A stretch of 64,000 bases of DNA, from contig JAIRTE010000024.1 of the NCBI GenBank assembly GCA_031255095.1, positions 34,245 to 98,244 on the forward strand, given 5' to 3'. Position 1 is the stretch's first letter. Each line of letters begins with the position of its first letter. The stretch comes from Mycoplasmataceae bacterium. GTDB lineage: Bacteria > Bacillota_I > Bacilli_A > Mycoplasmatales > Mycoplasmoidaceae. Below are positions 24,339-39,411 of this stretch, piece after piece. A program made the translations under genes and the position numbers. The notes below the pieces were generated by a model. It was not told the origin of the DNA and made no database searches. It worked only from the letters and a program-made list of their open reading frames with translations.

Positions 24339-26771
24339 TTAAACAATAAAATTAATTATTTTACCATTTACAAAAATGACTTTTTTGTATTTTCTATCAG
24401 GCACATATTTTAGTACATTTTCATTGCCAAATGATAGTTCAATTGCTTCAGATTCAGAAATGGTTTTCTCAACTTCTATAGTTGCTCTTAATTTGCCATT
24501 AACTTGAATTGGTAAATTAAATGTTGCTAATGATATAATTTTATCATCATATTTAGGAAACTCCTCACCTACAATTGATTTATTTGTTTTAAATATATGA
24601 GAATACAATTCTTCTGCTAAGTGTGGAGCAAAGAAACTAAGAATTGTTAAAAAACCTTTAACATGTTCTTTATAAATATTTTTATAAATATTACATTCAT
24701 TAAAAAAAATCATCATATCACTTACTGCTAAATTATGTTTAAATTCATCTAGATGTGTATCAACATTTTTGATGAATTTATTAAATGCAATATTTAACTT
24801 TTGATCAATTAATTTAATATCATCAACAATTTTGATTTCTGTATTATTAAAGAACATATTATATACTCTATCTAATCATTTTCTAACACCATCTACACCA
24901 GATGATTTTCATGGGAAAATTCCATCAATAGGCCCAATAAAAGCAAAATATGTTCTTAATGCATCTGCACCATGACTACTAATAATACTGCTTGGGTTAA
25001 TAACATTACCCCAACGTTTAGACATTTTTCTACCATCTTCAGCTAGTATTATTCCATGATCTATACGTTTTTTAAAAAACTCTGTTGTTGGAGCATAACC
25101 AATGTTATGCAAGAATTTATTCCAAAATCGTGCATATAAAACATGTCCAGTTGTATGTTCTTTACCACCCAAGTATAAATCAACTGGCATTCATCGTTTT
25201 AATCTTTTTTGACCTTCTTCACTATCAAATGGTGTATATGAACCATCATTATTTTTTAAAATATAAGCTAAGAAATATCAAGATGAACCAGCACTGCCGG
25301 GCATTGTGTTACTTTCTCTAGTAAAAATTTCACCATTAATATTAACACTTGTTCAATTCTTTGCATGCTCCAAAGGATTGACATATACATCAGCAGATTT
25401 AGAAAAATTATAGTTTTCCATTTTTGGTAATGTAACTGGCAATGTCTTTAAGTCAACAAGTTTTGGATTATTATTTTTATCATAAATAATTGGGAATGGT
25501 TCACCTCAATATCTTTGTCTAGAAAATACTCAATCATGTAATTTTGTTGTTGTATGCACAACACCAAGATTATTTTTTATTACAAATTCTGTTGCTTTAT
25601 TAATTGCTTCTTCTTTATTTAATCCATTTAAGAAATCAGAATTAATATGTTTGCCATCTGAAACATTTGCACAGTCAGGTGAAGTATTTTCAATAACAGG
25701 AATAATGTCAAGATTGAATTTTTTGGCAAAATCAAAATCTCTTTGGTCATGTGCTGCAACACCCATAACCATTCCTGTTGCATAATTATTTAAAACATAA
25801 TTAGCAACATAGATTGGTATTTTTTTACCACTAAATGGATTAATTGCATAACTACCTGTAAACACACCTGTTTTTTCTTTATTTTCTTTTCTTTCTAATT
25901 CAGTCATAGAATTAGTTAAATCAATGTATTTATTAACTTCAGTTTCTTTTTCTGAAATTGTTAATTTATTAACAATATCATTCTCTGGTGCAATAACAAT
26001 AAAACTTACACCAAAAATTGTATCAATTCTTGTTGTAAATACCTCAATGTTAATATTTTCGACAGTTGTTTTAAATTTTAATTTAACACCTGAAGAAACA
26101 CCAATTCATTGTTTTTGAACATCTGCACTAGGTCATTCGACTTGTTCTAAATCATTAGTCAATTGTTTAGCATAATCTGTAATTTTTAAAGTTCACTGTG
26201 AAAGTAATTTTTTATGAACTGGATATTCACCCCTTTCTGAATACATTTTATCATCCTTAATGATGATTTCATCATTGGCTAAAACAGTATTTAATTGTTC
26301 ACATCAATTAACCTCTGATTTTTCTTTAATTGCTAAATTATTTTCAAAAAATTTGGCAAATATTCATTGTGTTAATGCATAATATTTAGGATCAGTTGTA
26401 TCAACTTCTTTATCATTATCAACTAATAGACCAAATTCTTTTAATTGGTCTCTCATTTTGCTAATATTTTTTTGTGTAAAAATATTTGGATCTTGATTAT
26501 TTTTAATAGCAAATTGTTCTGCTGGTAAACCATAAGCATCCCAACCAATTGGGAATAAAACATTATAACCTTTTGCTACTTTATATCTAGCATGAATATC
26601 ACTATTACTTCAACCAGTTCCATGACCACAATGTAATGCATCACCTGATGGATAAGGAAATTCATTTAAACAAAAATATTTAGGTTTTGTTGGATCATCT
26701 ATAAATTTATTTGTCTTATTTTCTTCCCAAAATTTCACTCATTTTTTTTCAATTAAAGAATGATTATACAT
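24339..26771 (-). CDS. leuS: Leucyl-tRNA synthetase
   Basis: 810 aa, normal for LeuRS. HIGH-equivalent in [16 protein letters not shown], Rossmann continuation with [16 protein letters not shown]1 editing domain with [13 protein letters not shown] and [13 protein letters not shown], and the KMSKS-equivalent [14 protein letters not shown]. Charges tRNA-Leu. About fifteen Trp are TGA. The start was chosen at the [11 protein letters not shown]et, with a TATAAT 10 nt upstream; that box is duplicated by a tandem repeat extending into the preceding gene. Confidence 0.96.
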
Positions 26772-26790
26772 ATACTTTTATATTATAGTA

Positions 26791-31741
<4,951 letters not shown>

Positions 31742-31970
31742 AATATATACAATATATATTATAATTTTGCTTATAAAATATTACCTATGGTAAAATAAAA
31801 TTTAGGTTAAAAAATATGCTAAAATTACAGTAAATTTACTATCATTTGCATAATTTTTATCTTTCAAGTAGCCAAAAATCATCACTTTATATAAATATAG
31901 AAAATTTTTTTATTTTTTCCTCTCAAAACGCCTAAGAAATTTTATATAATGAAAAGTGAAAGGAGTAGGT

Positions 31971-32210
31971 ATGGCAATCACTAATAACTTATTAACACCA
32001 AGTGCAAATTTAGCAGCAGCAATCGGGAAAAATAAAGTTTCTCGTCCTGAAGCTATTAAAAAGATCTGGGATTATATTAAGAAAAATGGTTTACAAGATA
32101 GCAAAAATAAACGTAACATTAATGCTGATGCAGCATTATTGCCTTTATTTGGCAAGAAACAAGTTTCAATGTTTGAACTTGCTGCTATTGTAAGCAAGAA
32201 TCTTAAGTAA
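31971..32210 (+). CDS. SWIB/MDM2-domain mini-protein
   Basis: 79 aa, essentially a single SWIB domain: SRPEAIKKIWDYIKKNGLQD, NKRNINADAALLPLFG, and VSMFELAAIVSKNL, the classic pattern of SWIB/MDM2 p53-binding-like folds. In eukaryotes these are part of chromatin remodelling complexes; bacterial free-standing copies are best known from Chlamydia. The start was set at the ATG preceded by AAAGGAG at 6 nt spacing; an in-frame GTG five codons upstream would place the Shine-Dalgarno inside the gene. TATAAT is 20 nt upstream, so there is a real leader, unlike most genes here. Both Shine-Dalgarno and composition suggest strong expression. Confidence 0.87.
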   Translation: MAITNNLLTPSANLAAAIGKNKVSRPEAIKKIWDYIKKNGLQDSKNKRNINADAALLPLFGKKQVSMFELAAIVSKNLK

Positions 32211-32216
32211 TTCTTG
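32195..32216 (+). terminator. Hairpin across the SWIB stop codon
   Basis: CAAGAAT pairs with ATTCTTG across the TAA. A second inverted repeat (AATTAATTG/CAATTAATT, 32249-32275) follows. Neither is followed by a strong T-run, so the terminator role is tentative. Confidence 0.35.
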
Positions 32217-32655
32217 GTTATAACTCGTTGTAGGAACGTAACCTATATAATTAATTGTAAGCAAGCCAATTAATTAACCTATTTGCTAGATTAAGATTTA
32301 ATTTAGCATCAAAACATTATTTCAATTTAATTAACAATTCAGAAACATTTAAATACATAAATACATTTTTATAAATATTTATATCTAGCATGTACAGGTG
32401 AAAAAAGTGGTTTTTAGGGATATTGGGACAAAAAAATCAGTTTTTTGAGCCTTTTTACCTATGTAAAGTGGCTAAAGTTATAGTAATGTCATCATAACAT
32501 ATATTTTTTTATAAACATATAGCCCTAAAACTGATTTTTTACAATATTACCCCTTTTAGTCTGATTAGAAAAATATCTAATAGTATATTTATTTGGCTAT
32601 AAAAGTAATATTACAAGCATTGAAGAGATGAATAATTTTAAGATATGTAGTTATA
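32211..32655. other. Intergenic region containing the left copy of a ~75-bp direct repeat
   Basis: No gene seen. It holds the inverted repeat AATTAATTG/CAATTAATT and, at 32422-32497, one copy of a repeat whose partner lies on the other side of the coiled-coil gene (33070-33144). Shared cores include ATTGGGACAAAAA, CCTATGTAAAGTGGCTAAA and TTATAGTAATGTCATCATAA. Confidence 0.6.
32422..32497 (+). repeat. Direct repeat, left flank of coiled-coil gene
   Basis: Contains ATTGGGACAAAAA, then CCTATGTAAAGTGGCTAAA (32458-32476) and TTATAGTAATGTCATCATAA (32478-32497). The last block is identical in the right copy. Confidence 0.8.
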
Positions 32656-33039
32656 TTATTTTGTCTTAAGATCATTTAATTTGACAATATCATCTATTTT
32701 TTCTTCCATTTTCCCCATTCTACTTTCTAAGGTATTAAATCTTTTATCAAATTTATCTTCCATTTCTTTCATATTGTTCTGCATTTGCATAATTAATTCT
32801 CTTAACGAAAGCTGTTTGCTTTTGGGTGTTTTAGATGGTTTTGGTTTGATAGTGGGTTTAGTTGTTGGTTCATCAGTTCCATCTCCACCTTTGGAATCAA
32901 CAACATCATTACCAGTAGCTCCCTCAGGTCCACCAATTGTTATTTTAGCAGGATTATATAGTTCTACACTAAATATATCACCAACTTTGACATATTTATT
33001 TTTTGAGTCAGTAATAATCATTTGTTTTTTAGTTGACAT
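32656..33039 (-). CDS. Short DUF16-like coiled-coil protein
   Basis: 127 aa. The N-terminal part (MSTKKQMIITDSKNKYVKVGD...) contains a short beta-like stretch, followed by a Gly/Asp/Pro/Lys-rich linker (KPTIKPKPSKTPKSKQ) and a C-terminal coiled coil with heptad spacing (MQNNMKEMEDKFDKRFNTLE...). The linker-plus-coil layout matches the two DUF16-like genes at 5075 and 63574. The start was placed at this Met because TATAAT lies six bases upstream; a farther Met would precede the promoter. The gene is flanked by ~75-bp direct repeats. Function unknown. Confidence 0.72.
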   Translation of the reverse strand: MSTKKQMIITDSKNKYVKVGDIFSVELYNPAKITIGGPEGATGNDVVDSKGGDGTDEPTTKPTIKPKPSKTPKSKQLSLRELIMQMQNNMKEMEDKFDKRFNTLESRMGKMEEKIDDIVKLNDLKTK

Positions 33040-33069
33040 GTAGAAATTATAATCAATTAAATTTTGCTC

Positions 33070-33144
33070 ATTGGGACAAAAATAGCACATTTTTTTAATT
33101 TTTCCCTATGTAAAGTAGCCAAACTTATAGTAATGTCATCATAA
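33070..33144 (+). repeat. Direct repeat, right flank of coiled-coil gene
   Basis: Shares ATTGGGACAAAAA, CCTATGTAAAGTAGCCAAA (33105-33123) and the identical TTATAGTAATGTCATCATAA (33125-33144) with the copy 648 bp to the left. It overlaps the upstream region of the coiled-coil gene. Confidence 0.8.
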
Positions 33145-33230
33145 ATTGTTTTGTTTTAAAAACTTTTTAAGTAAAAGTTGCACTGCCTGAGACTAATTTA
33201 CGTGTCCCATTAACCCAAAATTATCACAAA

Positions 33231-33257
33231 AGTTTAGGAGATAATTTAAAAATCTCC
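33231..33257 (+). repeat. Hairpin repeat AGTTTAGGAGATAATT, copy 1
   Basis: GGAGAT (33237-33242) pairs with ATCTCC (33252-33257). The left half is identical to a segment starting at about 53921, which also forms a GAGAT/ATCTC hairpin and is followed by the similar CAAAATGG. It lies about 75 bp beyond the 3' end of the LRR gene and may be a terminator. Confidence 0.5.
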
Positions 33258-33332
33258 TCACAAAATGGATAAAATTTTTGTCGATAGGTTGAATATCTTG
33301 GCTAATGTTATCTTTATTTTAAATTTTATTAA

Positions 33333-34157
33333 CTATTTTATCAGTAACACTCATTGCGAGATGCCATCATTTGTAATTATATTAAAAATACCCCCCCCTA
33401 CATTTTCTCAATATGATGGTCATTGTATCACTGTATCTTCATCAAAATATACTTCATATAGTTTGTTGCAATGTGACAAATTAATAAATTCAATTTCATT
33501 TTTATCGAGATGGATAAGTTCTAAATTAACGGCAAAAGATAAATCAAGGGAAGATATTTCATTACTACCAAGTCATAACACTCTCAAAGAATGTAAATTT
33601 GAAACATCTAATGAGTTTATCTCATTTCAATCCACATGTAATCGATACAGATTATTTAATTCATTAACTTTTAAAGAGCTTAAATTATTATGATTTAAAT
33701 CTAATTCTCATAACCCATGACACCCCTCAATATGCACGTCTGAAATTTGGTTTTTACCAGCAAATACATGTGTTAATGAAGAACAATCAATAAGTTCAAT
33801 TGATTTTAATCCTGTATCTTCAATAATAATTTTTAAGATATCATTTCGCCCAATAATTTGTAATTTATCACCTTTATGCTTAATTGTTTCAACATTACCA
33901 TTAGTAAATGTAACTTCAAAACTTGTATCAATATTAGTATTATCTTCAAATTTAACTATACCATTATCATGATCAATTTCACTTAAATTTAAGGTGTCAC
34001 TAATAGATACATATTCATCTTTTGATGTAACATAACCATTTAATAATGTTTGTGGCTCATTGTTATTAATAATCGCAAATGTGGCCACTGTAGCACCAGT
34101 AACAGCAACTGTTGCTCCGGAACTTAATAGCAATATCTTCTTTAACTTTGCAGTCAT
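33333..34157 (-). CDS. Anchored/secreted leucine-rich repeat protein with a G8 tract
   Basis: 274 aa, many TGA(Trp). The N-terminus is a hydrophobic signal/anchor (MTAKLKKILLLSSGATVAVTG) without lipobox Cys. Residues about 120-240 hold six or so canonical LRRs ('L..L.v..N.I.sLdvs.l' spacing, for example LRVLWLGSNEISSLDL). Ends with VGGGIFN and a short tail. The VGGG codons contain eight consecutive G on the coding strand (plus-strand C8 at 33391-33398). Shifting by one base either way reaches a stop within about seven codons, so slippage would remove the last ~17 residues. Likely surface interaction protein. TATAAT is about 13 nt upstream. Confidence 0.82.
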
Positions 34158-34276
34158 ACCTAATTTTGATTATAGACTTCCAAAATTTAAAATCACAATA
34201 TTAACTCATAATTTTGATAATTAATTGTAACTTTTCCATATATTACATATATATGGAATAAATTTTTTTGTAAATA

Positions 34277-36460
34277 TTAAATTTTATACTTCAAACCTTT
34301 ATGATGCTTAATAATAGTCTTAATTGCTGGTTCAGAGTCAAATTTTATTTCTAAGAAATCACCATTAATGCCAACAATTACACCTTCGCCATAAGAAGTA
34401 TGAGATACTTTATCTCATTGTTTAAACTCTACAGTTTTTGTTTCATAATTGTTGGCATAATTAACAATTCTATTAGAATCAAATCATTCGTTATCATTAG
34501 AAGAAATAGATTTTGCTTTAATGTAATCATTAAGTAAATTATTAACACCAATTTCTTTGATAAATCTTGATTCTCTACAAGTATTTCTTGAAATTGGATC
34601 AAAACTACCTGAAGAAGCGGTTAAATATAATTCTTTTTTTGCTCTAGTAATTGCAACAAATGCAATTCTTCTCTCTTCCTCACAGTCATTATATTTTGAA
34701 GCTCAAAAGCTTGGTAATGTACCTTCTGTTAATCCAACAATAAATACTACATTAAATTCGGTACCTTTGGCATAATGTACAGTCATTAATGATACTACAT
34801 TTTTATTACTATTTGTGTCTTCTTTATTAGTATATAAAGATATTTCATTTAAAAAATCTTTAAGAGTGTTTTGAGGATTATTCTTTTCATATACTGCTAA
34901 ATGTTCCACTAAAGATTTTACATTATCATATTTATCACCATTGCCATTTTCTTTAAGATATTGTTCATAATTGATTTCTTTTAATATGTATAACAATTTA
35001 TCTGATAATTTTAATTCTTTAGTATCATTAATAAGTTTTGTTAATAATTCTAAAAAGATATTAATGTGCCTATGTGATCTTCTTCATTTAACATCAATGC
35101 TTTCTTCAAGACTTAATGTTAATGTTTCAAAAAAAGATTTTTTATTTGCTCTTGCATAATCTTTAATTTCAGTAATTGTTGTTTTACCAATTTCTCTTTT
35201 GGGTACATTAATAATTCTGACCAAAGACAATTCATCATTAGGTTTTACTAATAATTTCAAATATGCAATCATATCCTTAATTTCAGCACGTTGAAAAAAG
35301 TTTATTCCACCATAAATTTTGTATGGAATTTCATGGTGAAGAATATATTCCTCCAAAGTTTTTGTTGCATTGTTTGATCGATATAGTATCGCAATATCTT
35401 TATAATCACATTTTTTTTCAGTAATTAATTCTTTGATTTTTTCGCACACATATGTTGCTTCATCAATATTTGATGTACCACAAAAATATGTTACTGCTTT
35501 GCCCTCATCATTTTCAGTAATTAAATTTTTTTTAATTCTATTAAAATTATTATCAATTAATTTATTGGCAACTTTAAGAATATTCTTTGAACATCGATAA
35601 TTCTGATTTAATATAATTTGTTGTGTTTGTGGGAATTTTTTTAAAAAATCCTTAAATATATATGGGTAAGCTCCTCTTCAAGTATATATTGTTTGATCAG
35701 GATCTCCAACAACAAATACATTAGAATTATTAATTAATTTATTTAATATTTCAAATTGGATGATATTTGTATCCTGAAATTCATCAACTAAAATATATTT
35801 GAATTGATTAGAATAATATTTAGCAATTTCATCATGTTCGATAAGTATTTTTCTAGTAAAATTTAGTAAATCATTAAAATCTAATAAATTTTGTTCATTC
35901 ATTTGTTTTACATATTCTAGATATATTTTCTTTATTAAAAGTAATTGATGAATATCGTTTAAGCCTAATTTTTTAGCATCATCATATGTATAAAATGTTG
36001 CTAAATCAATTTCATTATTTTTAATTCGCTCAATTGTTTTAAGTGCTAAATTAGTTGATAACTCTTTAAAATCAAATCCTAAACTATGATAAATATCTTT
36101 GATCAAAGAATTTTGATCTTCATCATCAATAATATTAAAATCTTCATTTCTTCCTAATATTTTAATTTCTTGTTTTAATATTCTTGTACATAATGAGTGA
36201 TAAGTACCAAATATAACTCCATTTGTTCTATTAGACATTAAATGTGCACGCTCTTTCATTTCATCAGCTGCTTTATTAGTAAAAGTAATTGCCAATATAT
36301 TTTCTGGTTGAAGATTCATTTCTTCAACTAAGTAAATAATTCTTGAGGTTAAGGTTTTAGTTTTGCCAGTACCAGCACCGGCAACAATCAATATGGGACC
36401 TAAATCAGCTGTAACAGCTTGTTTTTGCTCATAATTTAAATTATCCAAGTATGATGACAT
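34277..36460 (-). CDS. pcrA: DNA helicase UvrD/PcrA
   Basis: 727 aa, normal for PcrA/UvrD. Motif I GAGTGKTKTL near residue 28, Ia ITFTNKAADEMKER, motif II VDEFQDTN, motif III VGDPDQTIYTWRGA, motif IV YRS, motif V TVHYAKGTEF, motif VI AFVAITRAKK. ATP-driven 3'-5' ssDNA translocase acting in excision repair and replication-fork maintenance. UvrB is also in the window. Downstream partner in an hrcA-hypothetical-pcrA unit, one base after the preceding stop. Confidence 0.95.
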
Positions 36461-36461
36461 T

Positions 36462-36998
36462 TTAAGTTTCGTAGTTCTTTGAAAGTTTATTTAGCAATAC
36501 AATCGCAAAATTTGATTGCTGCTTCAAATATTTTTTTAATAAATCTGTTGTTTTGGTAAATAACTCAAAATTTTTAAAAATACTTTCTTCTATATTAGTT
36601 ATATCATTTGTTAGGAAATTATAGTTCTTTTTATTCAAGGTTTTCATATTTTTATTGTAATTAAAATATTCTATAACTGTGTGTAATACTTCTTCCAATG
36701 AGTCTTCATTATATTTTTCTAAACTTGAACTAAAATAATTTTTAATTAATTTAATATATTCCTTTGTATAAGCATTATCGTCTAAACATTTATCAATAAT
36801 ATAGTTTTTTGTTAAATCACCAAAGCTACCCAATGAAACATATGCATCTTTAATATTTTTTTTACTAATAAAACTAAAGAAATATAAAAAAAAGATAGGT
36901 ATTCTGATTAAAAAATCTTCAGTTTGGATTTTTGTTAATTTAACAAATTTATTGAAAATAAATTTATAACTATAAAACAACAAATTCTTATTTTTCAT
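36462..36998 (-). CDS. Hypothetical protein between hrcA and pcrA
   Basis: 178 aa, no Trp. Lys/Asn/Phe-rich, with one possible hydrophobic segment (IRIPIFFLYFFSFI) around residues 30-45 and an otherwise helical, charged C-terminus. No family recognised. The start was chosen at MKNKNLLFYS, overlapping the hrcA stop by 11 bp; an upstream Met would increase the overlap. It ends one base before pcrA, so the three genes probably form one transcript. Confidence 0.65.
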   Translation of the reverse strand: MKNKNLLFYSYKFIFNKFVKLTKIQTEDFLIRIPIFFLYFFSFISKKNIKDAYVSLGSFGDLTKNYIIDKCLDDNAYTKEYIKLIKNYFSSSLEKYNEDSLEEVLHTVIEYFNYNKNMKTLNKKNYNFLTNDITNIEESIFKNFELFTKTTDLLKKYLKQQSNFAIVLLNKLSKNYET

Positions 36999-38028
36999 TA
37001 TTTTTTTGTCTTGCAATTTTTTCAATCTCTTCATTAACAAAATTTAATAAAGCTTTGATTTGTTGATAATCAGCCCTAGTTGGAGAAATAATGGAAAGTT
37101 GATATTTATTATTGTCATTCAAGGAATCAATGTTTGCAGAAGCAATTATTGTTTCCTCATTACCATAATTATCTCCAAATGTAATAGTAGTTTTGCCTGA
37201 TTTAAAATGCTCATAAGCAATATGTTTCCAAACATTAGTATTTTCTAATAATGCAAGTACTTTACTTAATTTTTCTTTATTTGAAAATTCGGGTTGTAAT
37301 GCTAATCAACTTGCACCCTTAATTGATGTATCTATATCACTATTCTCATTGAAATCAAATATCATTTTAACAATTTCTTGTATTGAATCCTCATATTTAT
37401 GAATTGCATTTGATACTAAACCAATAATTACATCTAATTTGTTTTTTATTTCAGAAACAGGAGTATTTAATAATCGATCATTAAAAATTCGAATGCAAGT
37501 AGATATATCATTTAAATCTATCTTATCATCTAATACAATACTTGTTTTATTAATTTTACCAGAAGAAGTGATTACTAAAATCAATGCAGTAGTTTCTGAT
37601 ATTTGAATTAAATCTATTTTTTTTAGTAATTCTTCATTTGAAAAACTACTTCAGACACTTGGTAGTTTTAAAACATTATTAATAATATCTGTAGTCTGAT
37701 TCATTATGGATTCTATAGATAAATTACGTTGCAAAAATACTTTTTGCAGTTTTAATTTTAATTCATTATCCATTTTAGGTTTAAGGATATTTTCATCATA
37801 GTACTTATAGCCTTTGATACTTGGTATCCTGCCTGAAGAAGTGTGTGTTTTTTCAATAAAACCTTTTTTTTCTAAATTATATAAATCATTTCTTATAGTT
37901 GCTGAAGATATATCATTCAAATGATTCTTTTTTAAAATTTCACTACCTACAGGAGTGATAGACTTAATATACTCTTCAATAATGTATTTTAATAAAAGTT
38001 TTTCTCTACTTGATAGTTCAATTTCCAT
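36988..38028 (-). CDS. hrcA: Heat-shock repressor HrcA
   Basis: 346 aa, normal length. N-terminal winged helix (VGSEILKKNHLNDISSATIRNDLYNLEKKGFIEKTHTSSGRIPSIKGY is the region; the STSGRxP-like core is HTSSGRIPS), then a GAF-like middle and C-terminal domain. It represses chaperone genes through CIRCE operators. No clear CIRCE (TTAGCACTC-N9-GAGTGCTAA) was seen in this window, so its targets lie elsewhere. Divergent to tRNA-Lys(CTT), 33 bp apart. Confidence 0.92.
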
Positions 38029-38061
38029 TATGGTATTATTATAAAATATAATAAGGTTAAA

Positions 38062-38137
38062 GTACCGTTAGCTCAGTTGGTAGAGCAAATGACTCTTAAT
38101 CATTGGGTCGCGGGTTCGAATCCCTCACGGTGCACCA
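38062..38137 (+). tRNA. tRNA-Lys (CTT)
   Basis: Acceptor GTACCGT with ACGGTGC, anticodon stem AATGA/TCATT with loop CTCTTAA, T-loop TTCGAAT, encoded CCA. TATAAT a few bases upstream. Confidence 0.95.
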
Positions 38138-38143
38138 GATAAA

Positions 38144-39277
38144 TTAATTCTTTAATGGAGATGTAACATTAACAGCAATAAAATATTTATATGATGAATT
38201 TTTTTCATCACATATAAAAACAATTTTTGGTTTAGCATTATTAAACTTGAACACAATATTGTCTGATAAAATTGATTTAATAACATTTGTCAATGTCTTA
38301 TTAACAATGTTAAAAGCAAAGTTTTCTAATTGACAATTGATTTCAATATTATTTTCAGTTGAACCATTTTCTATATTTTTAGAAGATATTAATAAATTAT
38401 TCCTTGTAAAAGTTAAATCAATTTTGGAAAATGCATCTTTTAAATTGATAATAGAACATAATTCCAATGCATTTAATAAATTAGTTTTTTTAACAATAAC
38501 ATCAAAATCAGATTTATTATCTACTAAATTAATTTGTGGGAATTGTGTTTTTGAAGAATTTAATTTACATAAAAGTTTTAAGTTTTCTGAAATTACAACA
38601 ATACTATTTTCTTCAAGGAACAATTTGATTTTTTCAGTATTAAAAAGATTGTTAATCATCTTAATTATTTCACAATCTATAATTTTTCTAAATTTAGGAC
38701 CATTAAAATCTTCAACTAAGTATGCTAATTGAAAAGTATCAGTAGCAGCAAACTCAATTTTATTTTCAACTCTTGTTGAATCAATTAAAATACAATCTTT
38801 AGTTTCTTGTTTTAATTGATTTGTTAATGAAAATGGCACAACATGAGTTATTAGGTGCTCAAATGTCTTTTTGCTTAATTCAAATGAACCATTTTGGCTT
38901 GCTGGTTCATAATTAATATCTGGAAATTCACAGTTAACAATTGTGTTAACATTACCACTAAATTTTCCATTTTTAATTAATAATTTTGCAGTATCAACAT
39001 TTTCAATTGTTGTATCCAAATCTGCTGAAAGTTTAGAAATAAGTTCATAAATTAAGTTTGCATCAATGATAATTGAGCCTTCTTTGCTTATTTTAAGGTC
39101 ATTAGAGCAGATTTTAGCACTAAAGATTGAATTTAGTACCTCAAGTGTCAAAACACCATCATATGCGGATATTTTGACATATGAATAAATTTTATTGTTA
39201 CTATCTTTGTCTGTTGTTATATTTTTTACTTTCTTTAATAAATTTGAAAGCTTATTGTTATTGATGATGATTAGCAT
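38144..39277 (-). CDS. dnaN: DNA polymerase III beta subunit (sliding clamp)
   Basis: 377 aa, normal length, three-domain clamp layout with no Trp. Recognisable features: N-terminal NNNKLSNLLKKVKNI, GSIIIDANLIYELISKL, the mid-protein EFAATDTFQLAY (counterpart of 'aTDghRLa') and the C-terminal FICDEK..YKYFIAVN(V). It tethers Pol III to DNA. dnaA is not adjacent, but the start faces an 86-nt all-A/T palindromic segment, which fits an origin-proximal location. Confidence 0.9.
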   Translation of the reverse strand: MLIIINNNKLSNLLKKVKNITTDKDSNNKIYSYVKISAYDGVLTLEVLNSIFSAKICSNDLKISKEGSIIIDANLIYELISKLSADLDTTIENVDTAKLLIKNGKFSGNVNTIVNCEFPDINYEPASQNGSFELSKKTFEHLITHVVPFSLTNQLKQETKDCILIDSTRVENKIEFAATDTFQLAYLVEDFNGPKFRKIIDCEIIKMINNLFNTEKIKLFLEENSIVVISENLKLLCKLNSSKTQFPQINLVDNKSDFDVIVKKTNLLNALELCSIINLKDAFSKIDLTFTRNNLLISSKNIENGSTENNIEINCQLENFAFNIVNKTLTNVIKSILSDNIVFKFNNAKPKIVFICDEKNSSYKYFIAVNVTSPLKN

Positions 39278-39280
39278 TGG

Positions 39281-39366
39281 TATTAATATTAATTATTAAT
39301 ATTATATTAATTTATTTATTATATTTATTTTATTATTAATATTATTAATAATATTAATTATTAATA
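39281..39366. other. 86-nt pure A/T palindromic segment between dnaN and a lipoprotein
   Basis: Every base from 39281 to 39366 is A or T. It includes a 24-bp perfect palindrome at 39335-39358 (half ATTAATATTATT). It separates divergently transcribed dnaN and a lipoprotein gene, and is a candidate unwinding element or origin segment, although no clear DnaA box (TTATCCACA) was found. Confidence 0.45.
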
Positions 39367-39384
39367 CTAGTATATAGGCAAAAA

Positions 39385-39407
39385 TATAATATATTTGATA
39401 TATTATA
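39385..39407 (+). promoter_or_regulatory. Perfect 10-bp inverted repeat including TATAAT
   Basis: TATAATATAT and ATATATTATA flank TTG, ending five bases before the lipoprotein ATG. The left arm contains the TATAAT itself, so the palindrome and -10 box coincide. Confidence 0.55.
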
Positions 39408-39411
39408 AAGC

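Noticed and set aside
33265..33693. Plus-strand 142-aa frame
   Set aside because: It is antisense to the LRR gene, whose repeats, signal segment and TGA usage are coherent.
38029..38061. CIRCE operator before hrcA
   Set aside because: The short hrcA/tRNA intergenic space has no TTAGCACTC-type inverted repeat.
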